Assembly (NCBI GenBank): GCA_023394965.1
Contig: JAEWZX010000024.1
Location: 1-64,000 of the forward strand
DNA from: Pseudomonadota bacterium
GTDB lineage: Bacteria > Pseudomonadota > Alphaproteobacteria > Sphingomonadales > Sphingomonadaceae
Direction of reading: 5' to 3'
Length of the DNA: 64,000 nucleotides
Position 1 is the stretch's first letter. Every line of letters begins with the position of its first letter. The position numbers and the translations under genes were made by a program. Positions 43,446-52,038 of this stretch are shown here, in pieces. Under the pieces are notes generated by a model. The model searched no databases. It worked only from the letters and a program-made list of their open reading frames with translations, and was not told the origin of the DNA.

Positions 43446-44242
43446 CTAGGCTTCGTGGACAAAGGGTATCCACAGTTTGACTGAAGCGAGCGCGACGAAG
43501 CCGAGGTAGGACTCCTTGGTTTTGTCGTAGCGGGTTGCCACTCTGCGCCAGTTCTTGAGTTTGTTGAACAAACGCTCGATGAGGTTGCGCCATTTGTATT
43601 TGGTGCGGTCGTGCGGGGCGGGATTGCGCCGGTTGACCTTAGCCGGGATCACCGCTTCCGCACCGGCTGCCTCGATCTCCTTGCGGATCGCATCGGCATC
43701 GTAGCCCCGATCAGCCAGGAAGGCCTCGATCCGGTCGGTTATCATGCGGAACAGTGGAGCGAAGCCCTGCACATCGTGCGCCTGTCCAGGTGTCAGAACG
43801 AACCCTAGCGGGAGACCTCTGGCATCGCATCTGGCATGGAGCTTTGTCGTGAAGCCGCCTCGCGATCGGCCAAGCGCCTCGGTTTGCTGAGTCCCCTTTT
43901 TATACCGACAGCACAATGATGTGCCCGGACCACCGTGCTGTCGATCATGTCGGCGGCTGTATGCCGCCCCGCCAGTTCGGCCAGTGTCTCGAGCATGGCA
44001 TCGAACACACCGGTCGTGACCCATCGTCGATAACGTCGGAACACGCTGTTCCACTTGCCATATTCGTCCGGCAAGTGTCGCCACTGCGCGCCGGTCCGCG
44101 CGATCCACATCATGCCTTCGAAATAGGGACGATTATCCTGCGCCGGGCGGCATCCGCGACCACGCTCAGACGGCAGCAGCGGCCCGATCACTTCCCATTC
44201 TTCGTCCGTAACGCCAATCCGTTCGCCCAAGGCCGCCTCCAA
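43446..44242 (-). mobile_element. IS5-family insertion sequence with two-frame transposase
   Basis: OrfA (43805-44242) starts DEEWEVIGPLLPSERGRGC and contains the first catalytic Asp in DMIDSTVVRAHH. The frame shifts -1 at the slippery AAAAAGGGG (43893-43901): OrfA ends GIKRGLSK while OrfB continues GIKKGTQQTEALGRSRGGF, with ADRGYDAD (second Asp) and ERLFNKLKNWRRVATRYDK (Glu). Such frameshifting is normal for the IS427 subgroup, so it may be active. Short imperfect inverted ends lie near 43441 and 44258. Confidence 0.88.
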
Positions 44243-44315
44243 AAGCCAGCCTTGAATCAGTGGATCGGTAACGCGTCAAGGATTGCTGGCCGTCCCTGCC
44301 GGGCCACAGCGACGT

Positions 44316-44807
44316 TTACATCTCCGCGTTCGATATTGTCGTCTGGATATCCGTTGGTTTCAGAATGTCGGAACCTGGGGTCTTATAAACGGTCAACTCT
44401 CCGTTTTCCCAAAGGCCGACCTCGACTGCCTTGGCTGACGGATCGACAAGCAGATAGAATGCGTCGCTACCCCCCTCATTATCCTTGTTGCCCGACGTGA
44501 AGAAAACTTCGCCATCGCGTTGCAAGGGAGCGGCTGTCTCGCTGTTCTGCATCAGCACGTTCAGCTTGTCGTCGAGAAGGTTCCTGAGCTCGGGCGCTAT
44601 CGGGCTTTCGTCATAGAGCCTGCTATCCACGGGATGCTGACCGACATACTCGCTAAGTAAGGACCAATTCCCATCGTTCTCGCTCGCAGTGGGCACCGAT
44701 TGGCTCTGAACCTGCTCCGTGCCATTTCGCGATGCCGTTGAATCGGTTGATTGCCCACAGGCTGCCAACAATATAGAGGAAGCTATGAGGAAATAGGTTG
44801 CACGCAC
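44316..44807 (-). CDS. Lipoprotein, unknown function
   Basis: 163 residues, GTG start. Signal with lipobox SSILLAAC. The mature protein begins with a Ser/Thr/Gln-rich spacer and then a compact domain ([24 protein letters not shown] segment near residue 47, then [40 protein letters not shown]). No named family. It is the last gene before the right attachment repeat. Confidence 0.65.
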
Positions 44808-45000
44808 TCGATTATCTCCACGAAAGTTAATTGATCACTCTCCGCACTTACCAACAGATTGCTGGTATGCAAGGTTTGTCCACGAACCCTAGCTCTCGCC
44901 GGTCGCAAAGCAACAGGCAAGCTGATCAAGCGTTACCGCTGTAATTTTTACGATACCCGACGAAGCCATGTTTCGCGCGCAAAACAAACCTGCCTCTAGG

Positions 45001-45030
45001 AGACAGGGGTTGAGGGTTCAGAGTGAACCT
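45001..45030 (+). repeat. 30-bp repeat near the right island end (arm-like)
   Basis: Matches 27801-27830 in 25 of 30 positions in the same orientation. Both copies contain a GGTTCA-N3-TGAACC dyad (AGACAGGGG precedes). One copy sits 60 bp inside the left attachment site, the other 83 bp inside the right one. Confidence 0.5.
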
Positions 45031-45112
45031 CACATGGAAACAAAAAAAGAACATTCGTCGCATTCTCACCCCGAAAAGCGGCCAAACTCACGATAGTGCG
45101 CCAGTTGCGCTT

Positions 45113-45169
45113 TAGAGCACTGTCTTCGGGAGGCAGGGGCCGGAGGTTCGAATCCTCTCTCCCCGACCA
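45113..45169 (+). repeat. attR: 57-bp copy of the 3' part of tRNA-Pro
   Basis: Identical over 57 bp to 27684-27740, from TAGAGCACTG to the encoded CCA. The sequence upstream is unrelated, so no complete tRNA gene exists here. It marks the right end of the island. Confidence 0.9.
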
Positions 45170-45275
45170 ACTTCTATGACACACTCAGCTTCATTGTGCA
45201 GCAAGCTTGCTTGAGTGATAGAATGCTGTCGCCTTATAGCGACGAAACGCAAACCATTATTCTGGGATATCCTAA

Positions 45276-45398
45276 ATGCGCCGCGTAACCATTGCCGCCC
45301 TGATCATGGCCACCATCGCTCTAGGTGGTTGCAATACCGTCCGTGGAGTTGGCGACGATCTGAAATCGGTTGCCAATACAGTCGACGATGCAACCTGA
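45276..45398 (+). CDS. Entericidin-like small lipoprotein
   Basis: 40 residues, below the usual ORF cut-off. Hydrophobic start (TIAALIMATIALGG) with lipobox LGGC, then NTVRGVGDDLKSVANTVDDA, the pattern of the entericidin A/B family. Entericidin genes are found across proteobacteria as small cell-envelope lipoproteins of toxin/antidote type in E. coli. ATG at 45276; no strong ribosome binding site. Confidence 0.8.
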   Translation: MRRVTIAALIMATIALGGCNTVRGVGDDLKSVANTVDDAT

Positions 45399-45402
45399 TT
45401 CT

Positions 45403-47412
45403 CTAGAAACCAAAGCGTAAACCACCCCACACAGTGCGGGGTGTGCCTTGGTCGGTTGATCCGCCTTGATTACGGGTGACTATCGCTTCGCCGATTATAT
45501 TTTCTGCCCGCAGTATCAGCTTGAGGTTCCGGGTCACTGGGACCTGTGCAAAAGCGTCGAGTGTGGTTGCGGCGGGCAGTACATCCGTTCCGAGATCGTC
45601 CTCGAACTGTGCGCTGACATGCCCGGCAGTAACTGAGAACAACCAATCGTCTGCTGGTTTGTAGACGAGCGTTGCCCGCCCATTAAAGCGTGGCGTCTGA
45701 GCCGGTCTGCTTCCATTCAATACGACGGCAAGGTCAGAGCCGCGAGTTTCAGCATGGGTCCACACCGTGGAGGCTCTCAGAGAGAATTTACCGAAATCCG
45801 CTTTGACCCCTGCCTCGATTCCGCGAACACGGACTGCGTCGATATTCCAGCGCTGGCGCAGGTTGAGCCCAATGCTCACGTTGGCGACCGCATTCTTCAC
45901 CCGGTTATCGAAGGCGGTAACAGACAGTGCAATATGCCGACGCGGGGTGAAGGTGATGCCCGCCTCCAGCCCCTGAAGTTTCTCATTCTCCAGCATAGCG
46001 TTGGCCTGCGTCACAACAGGAAAGACGACGAAGGGCCTGTAAAGCTCGTTCAATGTGGGCAGGCGAAGACCCGAATAGGCTGCGCCGCGGAAGGCCACCG
46101 CATGACTGGCACGAATTACAAATCCCCCTCTGAACGACGCATCCCACCCGGCCCTGTCTGCGAAGCTTTCCGCCGTCACCGCCAGCCCCTCACCGTCGCG
46201 TTCTGTGTAGAATCCATCTCGGATAGTCCAACGATCAAGCCTCGCCCCGGCAGTCAGTGTGACTGGGCCAAGTGTCCAATCATCCTCGATGAAGAGACCG
46301 AGATCGGTATTCACCCCTCCGGCATTGCGGCGAGCAGTAACCGTGCCGGACGCGGCACTTATCGCCGTTTCGAACAGCTCGCCATCCGATCGGCGATAGT
46401 CCACCCCCAGTCTCAGAACATGACGCCCGCCAACGGGGGGGCGTAGTTCGAATTTTCCGCCAAGACCGGTTGATGGCGTGTTTCTCTGGTCCAGAACCGG
46501 AGTAAACCTTGTCGAACTGATTACCCTGTTCGTGAAGTTGCGCGCCTGAACGTAGGCCAGCGCGTCGAACTGCCATGCTCTACGGCCGATAAGGCGCAGG
46601 CTGGCATCCTGGCCTTCGATGCTGCTGTCCGCGCCATCGAAGCGCAAGGTCCGTTCGTCACGATAGGCAAGGCCACGAAACTGAAGCTCGAGATCGTGGG
46701 AAATTGGTGCAACGGCACGAAGCTGGGCAGACCAGCCGTCGAATGCCGCCCGCGCCGATTGAGGTACGCGTTCTGAAAGGGGAGTTGTGCAGAAGCCTTT
46801 CCCGCGATCCCACCGTCCCGATGCCACAACAAATCCGCCGCCCAACTGCGTGCCTATACTGGCCGAAGCCTCGGTCTCCGCGCGATCGTTGACGAGGAAT
46901 TGCCCCGCAATACCCGCCAGATCATCGATGCCGGCGCTTTCCAGTTCTATGGTTCCGGCAAGAGCGCCGGCACCAAACGGCCCCGATCCCCCTCCCCGCG
47001 TCACACGAATTTGCGCGAGACGTTCCGGAGCGAGTGCGCTGAACGGCACATACCCAAAAAATGGATCGGTCATCGGGACCCCATCGAGCAGAACCAGTGC
47101 CCGGCTAGTCGCATTACCGCCCAAAGCGCGCAACGTGGCCCCCTGTGTGGACGCATTGGCGGAACGACTGTCAGAACGGCGGAACTGCTGGAACCCGGCG
47201 ACTGAGGACAGCGCGTCTTCTATCCGGCCTGAAGGTATTGTCAGAAGCTGATCGCGATCGATGGATTGCGTATCGTAAGCGGGAGAGGCAGGCGTCGCGT
47301 CGAGCCCTTCGCCTGTCACCACGATGACAGGGTCGTCAGATTGCGCCCACACCGGCTGGGCGACGACCAGCGCGAGAATGCTGCCAGCCAGCGAATATCG
47401 TGTAATATGCAT
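45403..47412 (-). CDS. TonB-dependent receptor, BtuB-like
   Basis: 669 residues from the ATG at 47410-47412, with signal peptide ending VWAQSDDP; the open frame beyond is antisense to acs. The plug domain shows VIVVTGEG, LLTIPSGRIEDALSSVAGFQ, ALVLLDGVPMTDPFFG and RVTRGGGSGPFGAGALAG; the barrel ends with the aromatic TVWGGLRFGF. Likely outer-membrane uptake of a cobalamin-like or other large ligand. Divergent from acs. Confidence 0.88.
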   Translation of the reverse strand: MHITRYSLAGSILALVVAQPVWAQSDDPVIVVTGEGLDATPASPAYDTQSIDRDQLLTIPSGRIEDALSSVAGFQQFRRSDSRSANASTQGATLRALGGNATSRALVLLDGVPMTDPFFGYVPFSALAPERLAQIRVTRGGGSGPFGAGALAGTIELESAGIDDLAGIAGQFLVNDRAETEASASIGTQLGGGFVVASGRWDRGKGFCTTPLSERVPQSARAAFDGWSAQLRAVAPISHDLELQFRGLAYRDERTLRFDGADSSIEGQDASLRLIGRRAWQFDALAYVQARNFTNRVISSTRFTPVLDQRNTPSTGLGGKFELRPPVGGRHVLRLGVDYRRSDGELFETAISAASGTVTARRNAGGVNTDLGLFIEDDWTLGPVTLTAGARLDRWTIRDGFYTERDGEGLAVTAESFADRAGWDASFRGGFVIRASHAVAFRGAAYSGLRLPTLNELYRPFVVFPVVTQANAMLENEKLQGLEAGITFTPRRHIALSVTAFDNRVKNAVANVSIGLNLRQRWNIDAVRVRGIEAGVKADFGKFSLRASTVWTHAETRGSDLAVVLNGSRPAQTPRFNGRATLVYKPADDWLFSVTAGHVSAQFEDDLGTDVLPAATTLDAFAQVPVTRNLKLILRAENIIGEAIVTRNQGGSTDQGTPRTVWGGLRFGF

Positions 47413-47517
47413 CTTGTTACGCCGTAGCTGGTGGGCTTGTAGATTGCGAGAGCCAGCTGGACGTTTGCACCTGGCCGACGAACGCCTAAAGTTGCGGTGG
47501 AAGAGGAGAGATGATGC

Positions 47518-49467
47518 ATGACCAAGGCGGATGAAAAATCGGAATGGGTGCAGCGCCCGGCGGCGGCAATCGAGAATACGAACTGTAGTCTTGGTGAATA
47601 TCAGGCGCTCTATGCCCGCAGTTTGGAAGATTCCGATGCCTTCTGGCGCGACCAGGCCGAGCGGCTCGACTGGGTCACCACGCCTGCGACAATTGCAAAC
47701 TGGTCCTTCGATCCTGTCTCGATAAAATGGTTCCAGGACGGGCTTCTCAACATCTGCTACAATGCTGTCGACCGGCACGTAGCAGCGGGCAATGGCGACC
47801 GGATTGCGCTGATTTTCGAGCCCGACGATCCGGACGGCGAAGTCCGCCGGGTCAGCTATGCCGACCTCCAGGCCGAAGTCGTGCGTATGGCCAATACACT
47901 CAAGAAAATGGGCGTGAAGAAGGGTGACCGGGTAACGATCTACATGCCGATGGTGCCCGAAGGCGCTTTTGCAATGCTTGCATGTGCGCGGATCGGGGCG
48001 ATCCATTCGGTGATTTTCGGAGGTTTCAGCCCCGATGCGATTGCGGGACGAGTGGAAGATTGCGCCAGCGATTGGCTGATCACGGCAGACGAGGGTCTGC
48101 GCGGCAGCAAACGCATCCCACTAAAAAGCAATGTCGATCGAGCGCTTGATAAGGTGCCGAACAGGGGTGTTCTGGTAATCCGCCACACGGGCTGTTCGGT
48201 AAACATGACGGAAGGCCGGGATCACTGGTATCACGAGCTTTCCGCAGACGTACCAACCGAATGCCCATGTGAACCGATGAATGCCGAAGATCCGCTGTTC
48301 ATCCTCTACACCTCCGGCTCGACCGGCAAGCCCAAGGGCGTGCTGCACACCACGGGCGGTTATGCCGTGTGGACGGAGACGACCTTCCGTTACATTTTCG
48401 ATTATCGCGAAGGCGAAGTCTTCTGGTGTACCGCCGATATCGGTTGGGTCACCGGTCACAGCTATATCGTTTACGGCCCCCTGCTGAATGGCGCGACCGC
48501 GCTGATGTTCGAAGGGGTGCCTAATTATCCCGACCACGATCGCTTCTGGGCAGTGTGCGATAAGCACAGCGTCAATATATTCTATACCGCCCCCACGGCG
48601 ATCCGCGCGCTCATGCGCGAGGGCGATGCCCATGTGACGAAACACGATTTGTCGAGCCTGCGCCTGCTTGGCAGCGTGGGCGAGCCCATCAATCCCGAAG
48701 CATGGCGCTGGTATCACGATGTAGTCGGCAAGGGTGAACTCCCAGTGATCGATACGTGGTGGCAGACGGAAACAGGCGGATGCATGATCACCACCCTGCC
48801 CGGTGCCCACGATATGAAGCCAGGCAGCGCAGGGCGCCCCTTCTTCGGCGTATGCCCGCAACTGGTCGATAATGACGGCGAGGTCCTGGACGGTGCGACC
48901 GAAGGCAATCTGTGCATCACCCAAAGCTGGCCCGGACAGGCACGTACCGTCTATGGCGATCACGAACGCTTCGTGCAGACTTATTTCAGCACTTACAAAG
49001 GCAAGTATTTTACCGGTGACGGGTGCCGCCGTGACGAGGATGGATATTACTGGATCACCGGCCGTGTCGACGACGTCATCAATGTGTCGGGGCACCGCAT
49101 GGGTACAGCCGAGGTTGAAAGCGCACTGGTACTGCATCCGAAAGTCAGCGAAGCGGCTGTCGTTGGCTTCCCCCACGACATCAAGGGCCAGGGCATCTAC
49201 TGCTATGTCACGCTCAATGTCGGCGAGGAATGGACAGACGAACTGCTGGCAGATCTGCGCGCCCATGTGCGTGAAGAAATCGGCCCGATTGCCACGCCAG
49301 ACCATATTCACTTAGCCCCAGCCTTGCCCAAAACACGTAGTGGCAAGATCATGCGACGGATTCTGCGCAAGATCGCTGAAAACGAGTTTGCATCGCTGGG
49401 CGATACCTCGACATTGGCAGATCCTGGTGTGGTCGACGACCTTATCGAAGGCAGGCGGAACAAATAG
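47518..49467 (+). CDS. acs: Acetyl-CoA synthetase
   Basis: 649 residues, full length. Activates acetate to acetyl-CoA via acetyl-AMP. Landmarks are the phosphate loop YTSGSTGKPKGVLHT, DIGWVTGHSYIVYGP, WWQTETGG, GRVDDVINVSGHRMGT and the acetylatable Lys in KTRSGKIMRRILR. Together with aceA it supports growth on acetate. Divergent from the BtuB-like receptor; the 105-bp gap is the shared promoter region. Confidence 0.97.
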   Translation: MTKADEKSEWVQRPAAAIENTNCSLGEYQALYARSLEDSDAFWRDQAERLDWVTTPATIANWSFDPVSIKWFQDGLLNICYNAVDRHVAAGNGDRIALIFEPDDPDGEVRRVSYADLQAEVVRMANTLKKMGVKKGDRVTIYMPMVPEGAFAMLACARIGAIHSVIFGGFSPDAIAGRVEDCASDWLITADEGLRGSKRIPLKSNVDRALDKVPNRGVLVIRHTGCSVNMTEGRDHWYHELSADVPTECPCEPMNAEDPLFILYTSGSTGKPKGVLHTTGGYAVWTETTFRYIFDYREGEVFWCTADIGWVTGHSYIVYGPLLNGATALMFEGVPNYPDHDRFWAVCDKHSVNIFYTAPTAIRALMREGDAHVTKHDLSSLRLLGSVGEPINPEAWRWYHDVVGKGELPVIDTWWQTETGGCMITTLPGAHDMKPGSAGRPFFGVCPQLVDNDGEVLDGATEGNLCITQSWPGQARTVYGDHERFVQTYFSTYKGKYFTGDGCRRDEDGYYWITGRVDDVINVSGHRMGTAEVESALVLHPKVSEAAVVGFPHDIKGQGIYCYVTLNVGEEWTDELLADLRAHVREEIGPIATPDHIHLAPALPKTRSGKIMRRILRKIAENEFASLGDTSTLADPGVVDDLIEGRRNK

Positions 49468-49532
49468 CGGGGTTAGCTGTCCTTTAACCGCGCCATGCCA
49501 TTGACCGGGCGTATGGACAGGAGCCTCGCCCG

Positions 49533-50732
49533 ATGTGGATAGCAAAGCAACTGGCGCGGCGCTCCGCCCGGTTGGATTGGCGCAGCTATTTCCTGATTGG
49601 CTGCGTCATCCTGCTTGCACTGCTGCTCGCTGGCGCTAGCTGGAACGCCTACAGTTCCTCGCAGGAACGCGGCGTCGCCCGCGACAGACAGAACCACACT
49701 CTCGAAGTTCTGTTCGAGGCAAACGAACTGCGCACCGCATCCCTTCAGCAATTGCGTGGTGAACGCGGGTTCCTGCTAACGAATGACGAGCAGTTCCTTG
49801 AGCCCTATATCATCGGTCAGAAAGTCGCGGCCGAAAGCTATGCCCGCCTGATCGAACTGACGGCCGACAATCCCGAACAACAGCTTCGCCTTGCCAATAT
49901 GCGCGACGAATTCGGTACTCTTGAAACCGTTCTGGGCGCGATGATCGAGCAACAACGGCGCGGGCAGCACGAGGAAGCCCTGTTCTATATTCGCCGCGGG
50001 AACGACAGAGACGCAATCGAGGCAATCCTGCGACAGGTCGACGAGTTGATAGCAGCCGAGCGGCAGCAACTGCGTGAACATAACAATCTGGCCGACTCAC
50101 AGGCACTGGCAAACGAGCATTACCAATATATCCTGGCAAGCGCGGGCCTGCTGCTGCTGCTGCTCAGCATCCTTGCCACGGTTTTTGTCCGCCGGGCGCT
50201 GGCTGCGGAATGGGCCACGCGGCGAGAATTGCAGCGTGTTGCTGCAACAGACATGCTTACTTCCCTGCCCAATCGGCGGAGTTTCATGAGCAAGCTTCAC
50301 CGCTTGATTTCACGCGCCGATGCGGATCGCAAACGCCAGCTCAGCGTCGCCATTTTCGACATCGATCATTTCAAGCGTATCAACGACCGCTTTGGGCATC
50401 CGGCGGGTGACGAGGTTATCAAGGACGCCGGCAACCGTGCGGTCCAGTCCCTGCGCAAACGCGATCTGGTCGGCCGTATCGGAGGGGAGGAGTTTGCGGT
50501 AATCCTGCCGGGGGCAGACATCGAAATGGCCCATACGATATGCGAACGAATGCGCGCGGCCATTGCCGGACGCCCTGTTGTTTATGGCGATGCAATCATT
50601 CCGTTCACTGCCAGCGTCGGTGTGGCCGAATACCAGCCTGGCGAAGAAATCGACGACGTCATGGCGCGCGCGGACGCCGCCCTTTACGAAGCGAAGGTCG
50701 GCGGGCGCAATCAGGTGCGTCTGGCCGCCTGA
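49533..50732 (+). CDS. Membrane diguanylate cyclase with CHASE3-like sensor
   Basis: 399 residues. First membrane helix at about 21-45, a helical periplasmic domain with CHASE3-like pattern (NELRTASLQQLRGERGFLLT), second helix around residues 200-222 (ASAGLLLLLLSILATVFV), then a GGDEF domain. The active site is GRIGGEEFAVILPG (GGEEF) and the inhibitory site RKRD lies five residues before it, so it is expected to make c-di-GMP with product inhibition. Confidence 0.92.
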   Translation: MWIAKQLARRSARLDWRSYFLIGCVILLALLLAGASWNAYSSSQERGVARDRQNHTLEVLFEANELRTASLQQLRGERGFLLTNDEQFLEPYIIGQKVAAESYARLIELTADNPEQQLRLANMRDEFGTLETVLGAMIEQQRRGQHEEALFYIRRGNDRDAIEAILRQVDELIAAERQQLREHNNLADSQALANEHYQYILASAGLLLLLLSILATVFVRRALAAEWATRRELQRVAATDMLTSLPNRRSFMSKLHRLISRADADRKRQLSVAIFDIDHFKRINDRFGHPAGDEVIKDAGNRAVQSLRKRDLVGRIGGEEFAVILPGADIEMAHTICERMRAAIAGRPVVYGDAIIPFTASVGVAEYQPGEEIDDVMARADAALYEAKVGGRNQVRLAA

Positions 50733-50771
50733 TACTTGCCCCAAGCGGCCAATCCCGCCTAGGCGCTGATC

Positions 50772-51245
50772 ATGGCTCACACACGCGTCCTATTCGTCTG
50801 CCTCGGCAATATCTGCCGTTCCCCCCTCGCCGAAGCGGCCTTTCGCAAGGCCGCTGCCGATGCCGGGCTTGATGTCGATGTCGATAGTGCCGGGACGGCG
50901 GACTACCACGTGGGAGAAATGCCCGATCCGCGCAGTATCGAAGAAGCGCAGCGGCACGGAATAGATATCTCCGGCTATCGCGGTCGTCAGCTTAGTTCGC
51001 GGGACTTTCACGAATTCGACTGGATTTTGGGCATGGATCGATCGAACATGGAAAATATATCCAAAGTCGATCCTCGCGACGGCAAGGCACAGGTTTCGAT
51101 GTTAATGGACATCGTGCCCGGACGGGAAGGGCGCGAGGTGGCCGATCCCTGGTATGGCGGCGAAGACAATTTCCGCGATACTTGGGATGATGTGTCTATG
51201 GCCTCCAGCGCACTGGTTACGAAAATCGTCGATGGCGGGGATTGA
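50772..51245 (+). CDS. Low-molecular-weight protein tyrosine phosphatase
   Basis: 157 residues. P-loop VCLGNICRSPLAEA near the N-terminus with the nucleophilic Cys, and the general-acid loop ADPWYGG with Asp near the end. These enzymes dephosphorylate tyrosine residues or arginine phosphate and often act on capsule-related kinases. It overlaps the fructosamine kinase by 14 bp, so the two are translationally linked. Confidence 0.93.
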   Translation: MAHTRVLFVCLGNICRSPLAEAAFRKAAADAGLDVDVDSAGTADYHVGEMPDPRSIEEAQRHGIDISGYRGRQLSSRDFHEFDWILGMDRSNMENISKVDPRDGKAQVSMLMDIVPGREGREVADPWYGGEDNFRDTWDDVSMASSALVTKIVDGGD

Positions 51246-52038
51246 ACACGCCGCAGAGGCAGTTTTCGGAAAGAAGCCTGCCGCAGTCGAAGCCTTGGCA
51301 GGCGGCGACATATCCGGCGCGAGCAGGATCAGCTTTGCTGATGGATCAACGTGCATCGGAAAAAGCGGTCCGTTGATCGATCGTGAAGCGCGGATGCTGG
51401 ACGCCATTCGCCAACTGAATGTTCCCGCTCCAGAGGTGCTGGGGATAACAGACACCTGGCTGTTCCTTCAGGACGTGGGACCATTGCAGCCTTTCGATGC
51501 CGCAGCCTGGCGCGCGCTTGCGCAATGTATCGCTCAGCTTGGCGCAGCGCGGAACGATCGCGAATATGGCTGGTCGGAAGATTACGGGCTGCGTCACGTG
51601 ACCGTTGCCAATTCTCCGCATGCAAGCTGGGTCGCGTTCTGGCGCGACAATCGGCTGCTATGCCATGTGCCGCATCTCGACCGCGATCTGGGGTGCAGGG
51701 TTTCCGCGCTTGCCGAAAAGCTGGGCGACATCATTCCGGAACAACCGCTAATGTCTCTTGTGCATGGCGATTTATGGGGCGGCAATGTGGTGTGGGATGG
51801 CGCCAAGGCGTGGCTGATCGACCCCTGCGCCTATTATGGCGATCGCGAGGTTGACGTTGCAGCGCTGACCGTCTTCGACGCTCCACCGATGGAATTTTTC
51901 GAAACGGTCGGCCTGGCGCCGGGCTGGCAGCAAAGGCTGCCTGTCTATCGCCTGTGGATGTGGTTGATACATGTTCGCCTGTTCGGTTCCAGCTATCGCG
52001 CCGCCGCTGAACGGGATCTTGAAAGGCTCGGCTTCTAA
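51232..52038 (+). CDS. Fructosamine/ketosamine-3-kinase family protein
   Basis: 268 residues from the ATG at 51232, overlapping the phosphatase. The kinase-like fold shows ALAGGDISGASRISFADGS, WLFLQDVGPLQPF, SLVHGDLWGGNVVWDG (catalytic HGD) and WLIDPCAYYGDREVD (DP motif). Such kinases phosphorylate fructosamines, triggering repair of glycated proteins. Pairing with a phosphatase is a recurrent arrangement in bacteria. Confidence 0.9.
   Translation: MAGIEHAAEAVFGKKPAAVEALAGGDISGASRISFADGSTCIGKSGPLIDREARMLDAIRQLNVPAPEVLGITDTWLFLQDVGPLQPFDAAAWRALAQCIAQLGAARNDREYGWSEDYGLRHVTVANSPHASWVAFWRDNRLLCHVPHLDRDLGCRVSALAEKLGDIIPEQPLMSLVHGDLWGGNVVWDGAKAWLIDPCAYYGDREVDVAALTVFDAPPMEFFETVGLAPGWQQRLPVYRLWMWLIHVRLFGSSYRAAAERDLERLGF

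Noticed and set aside
44996..45184. Minus-strand ORF with GREDSNLRPLPPED at the right island end
   Set aside because: Same artefact, derived from the partial tRNA copy in attR.
47413..48006. N-terminal extension of the BtuB-like receptor frame
   Set aside because: It is antisense to acs; the receptor start with signal peptide is at 47412.
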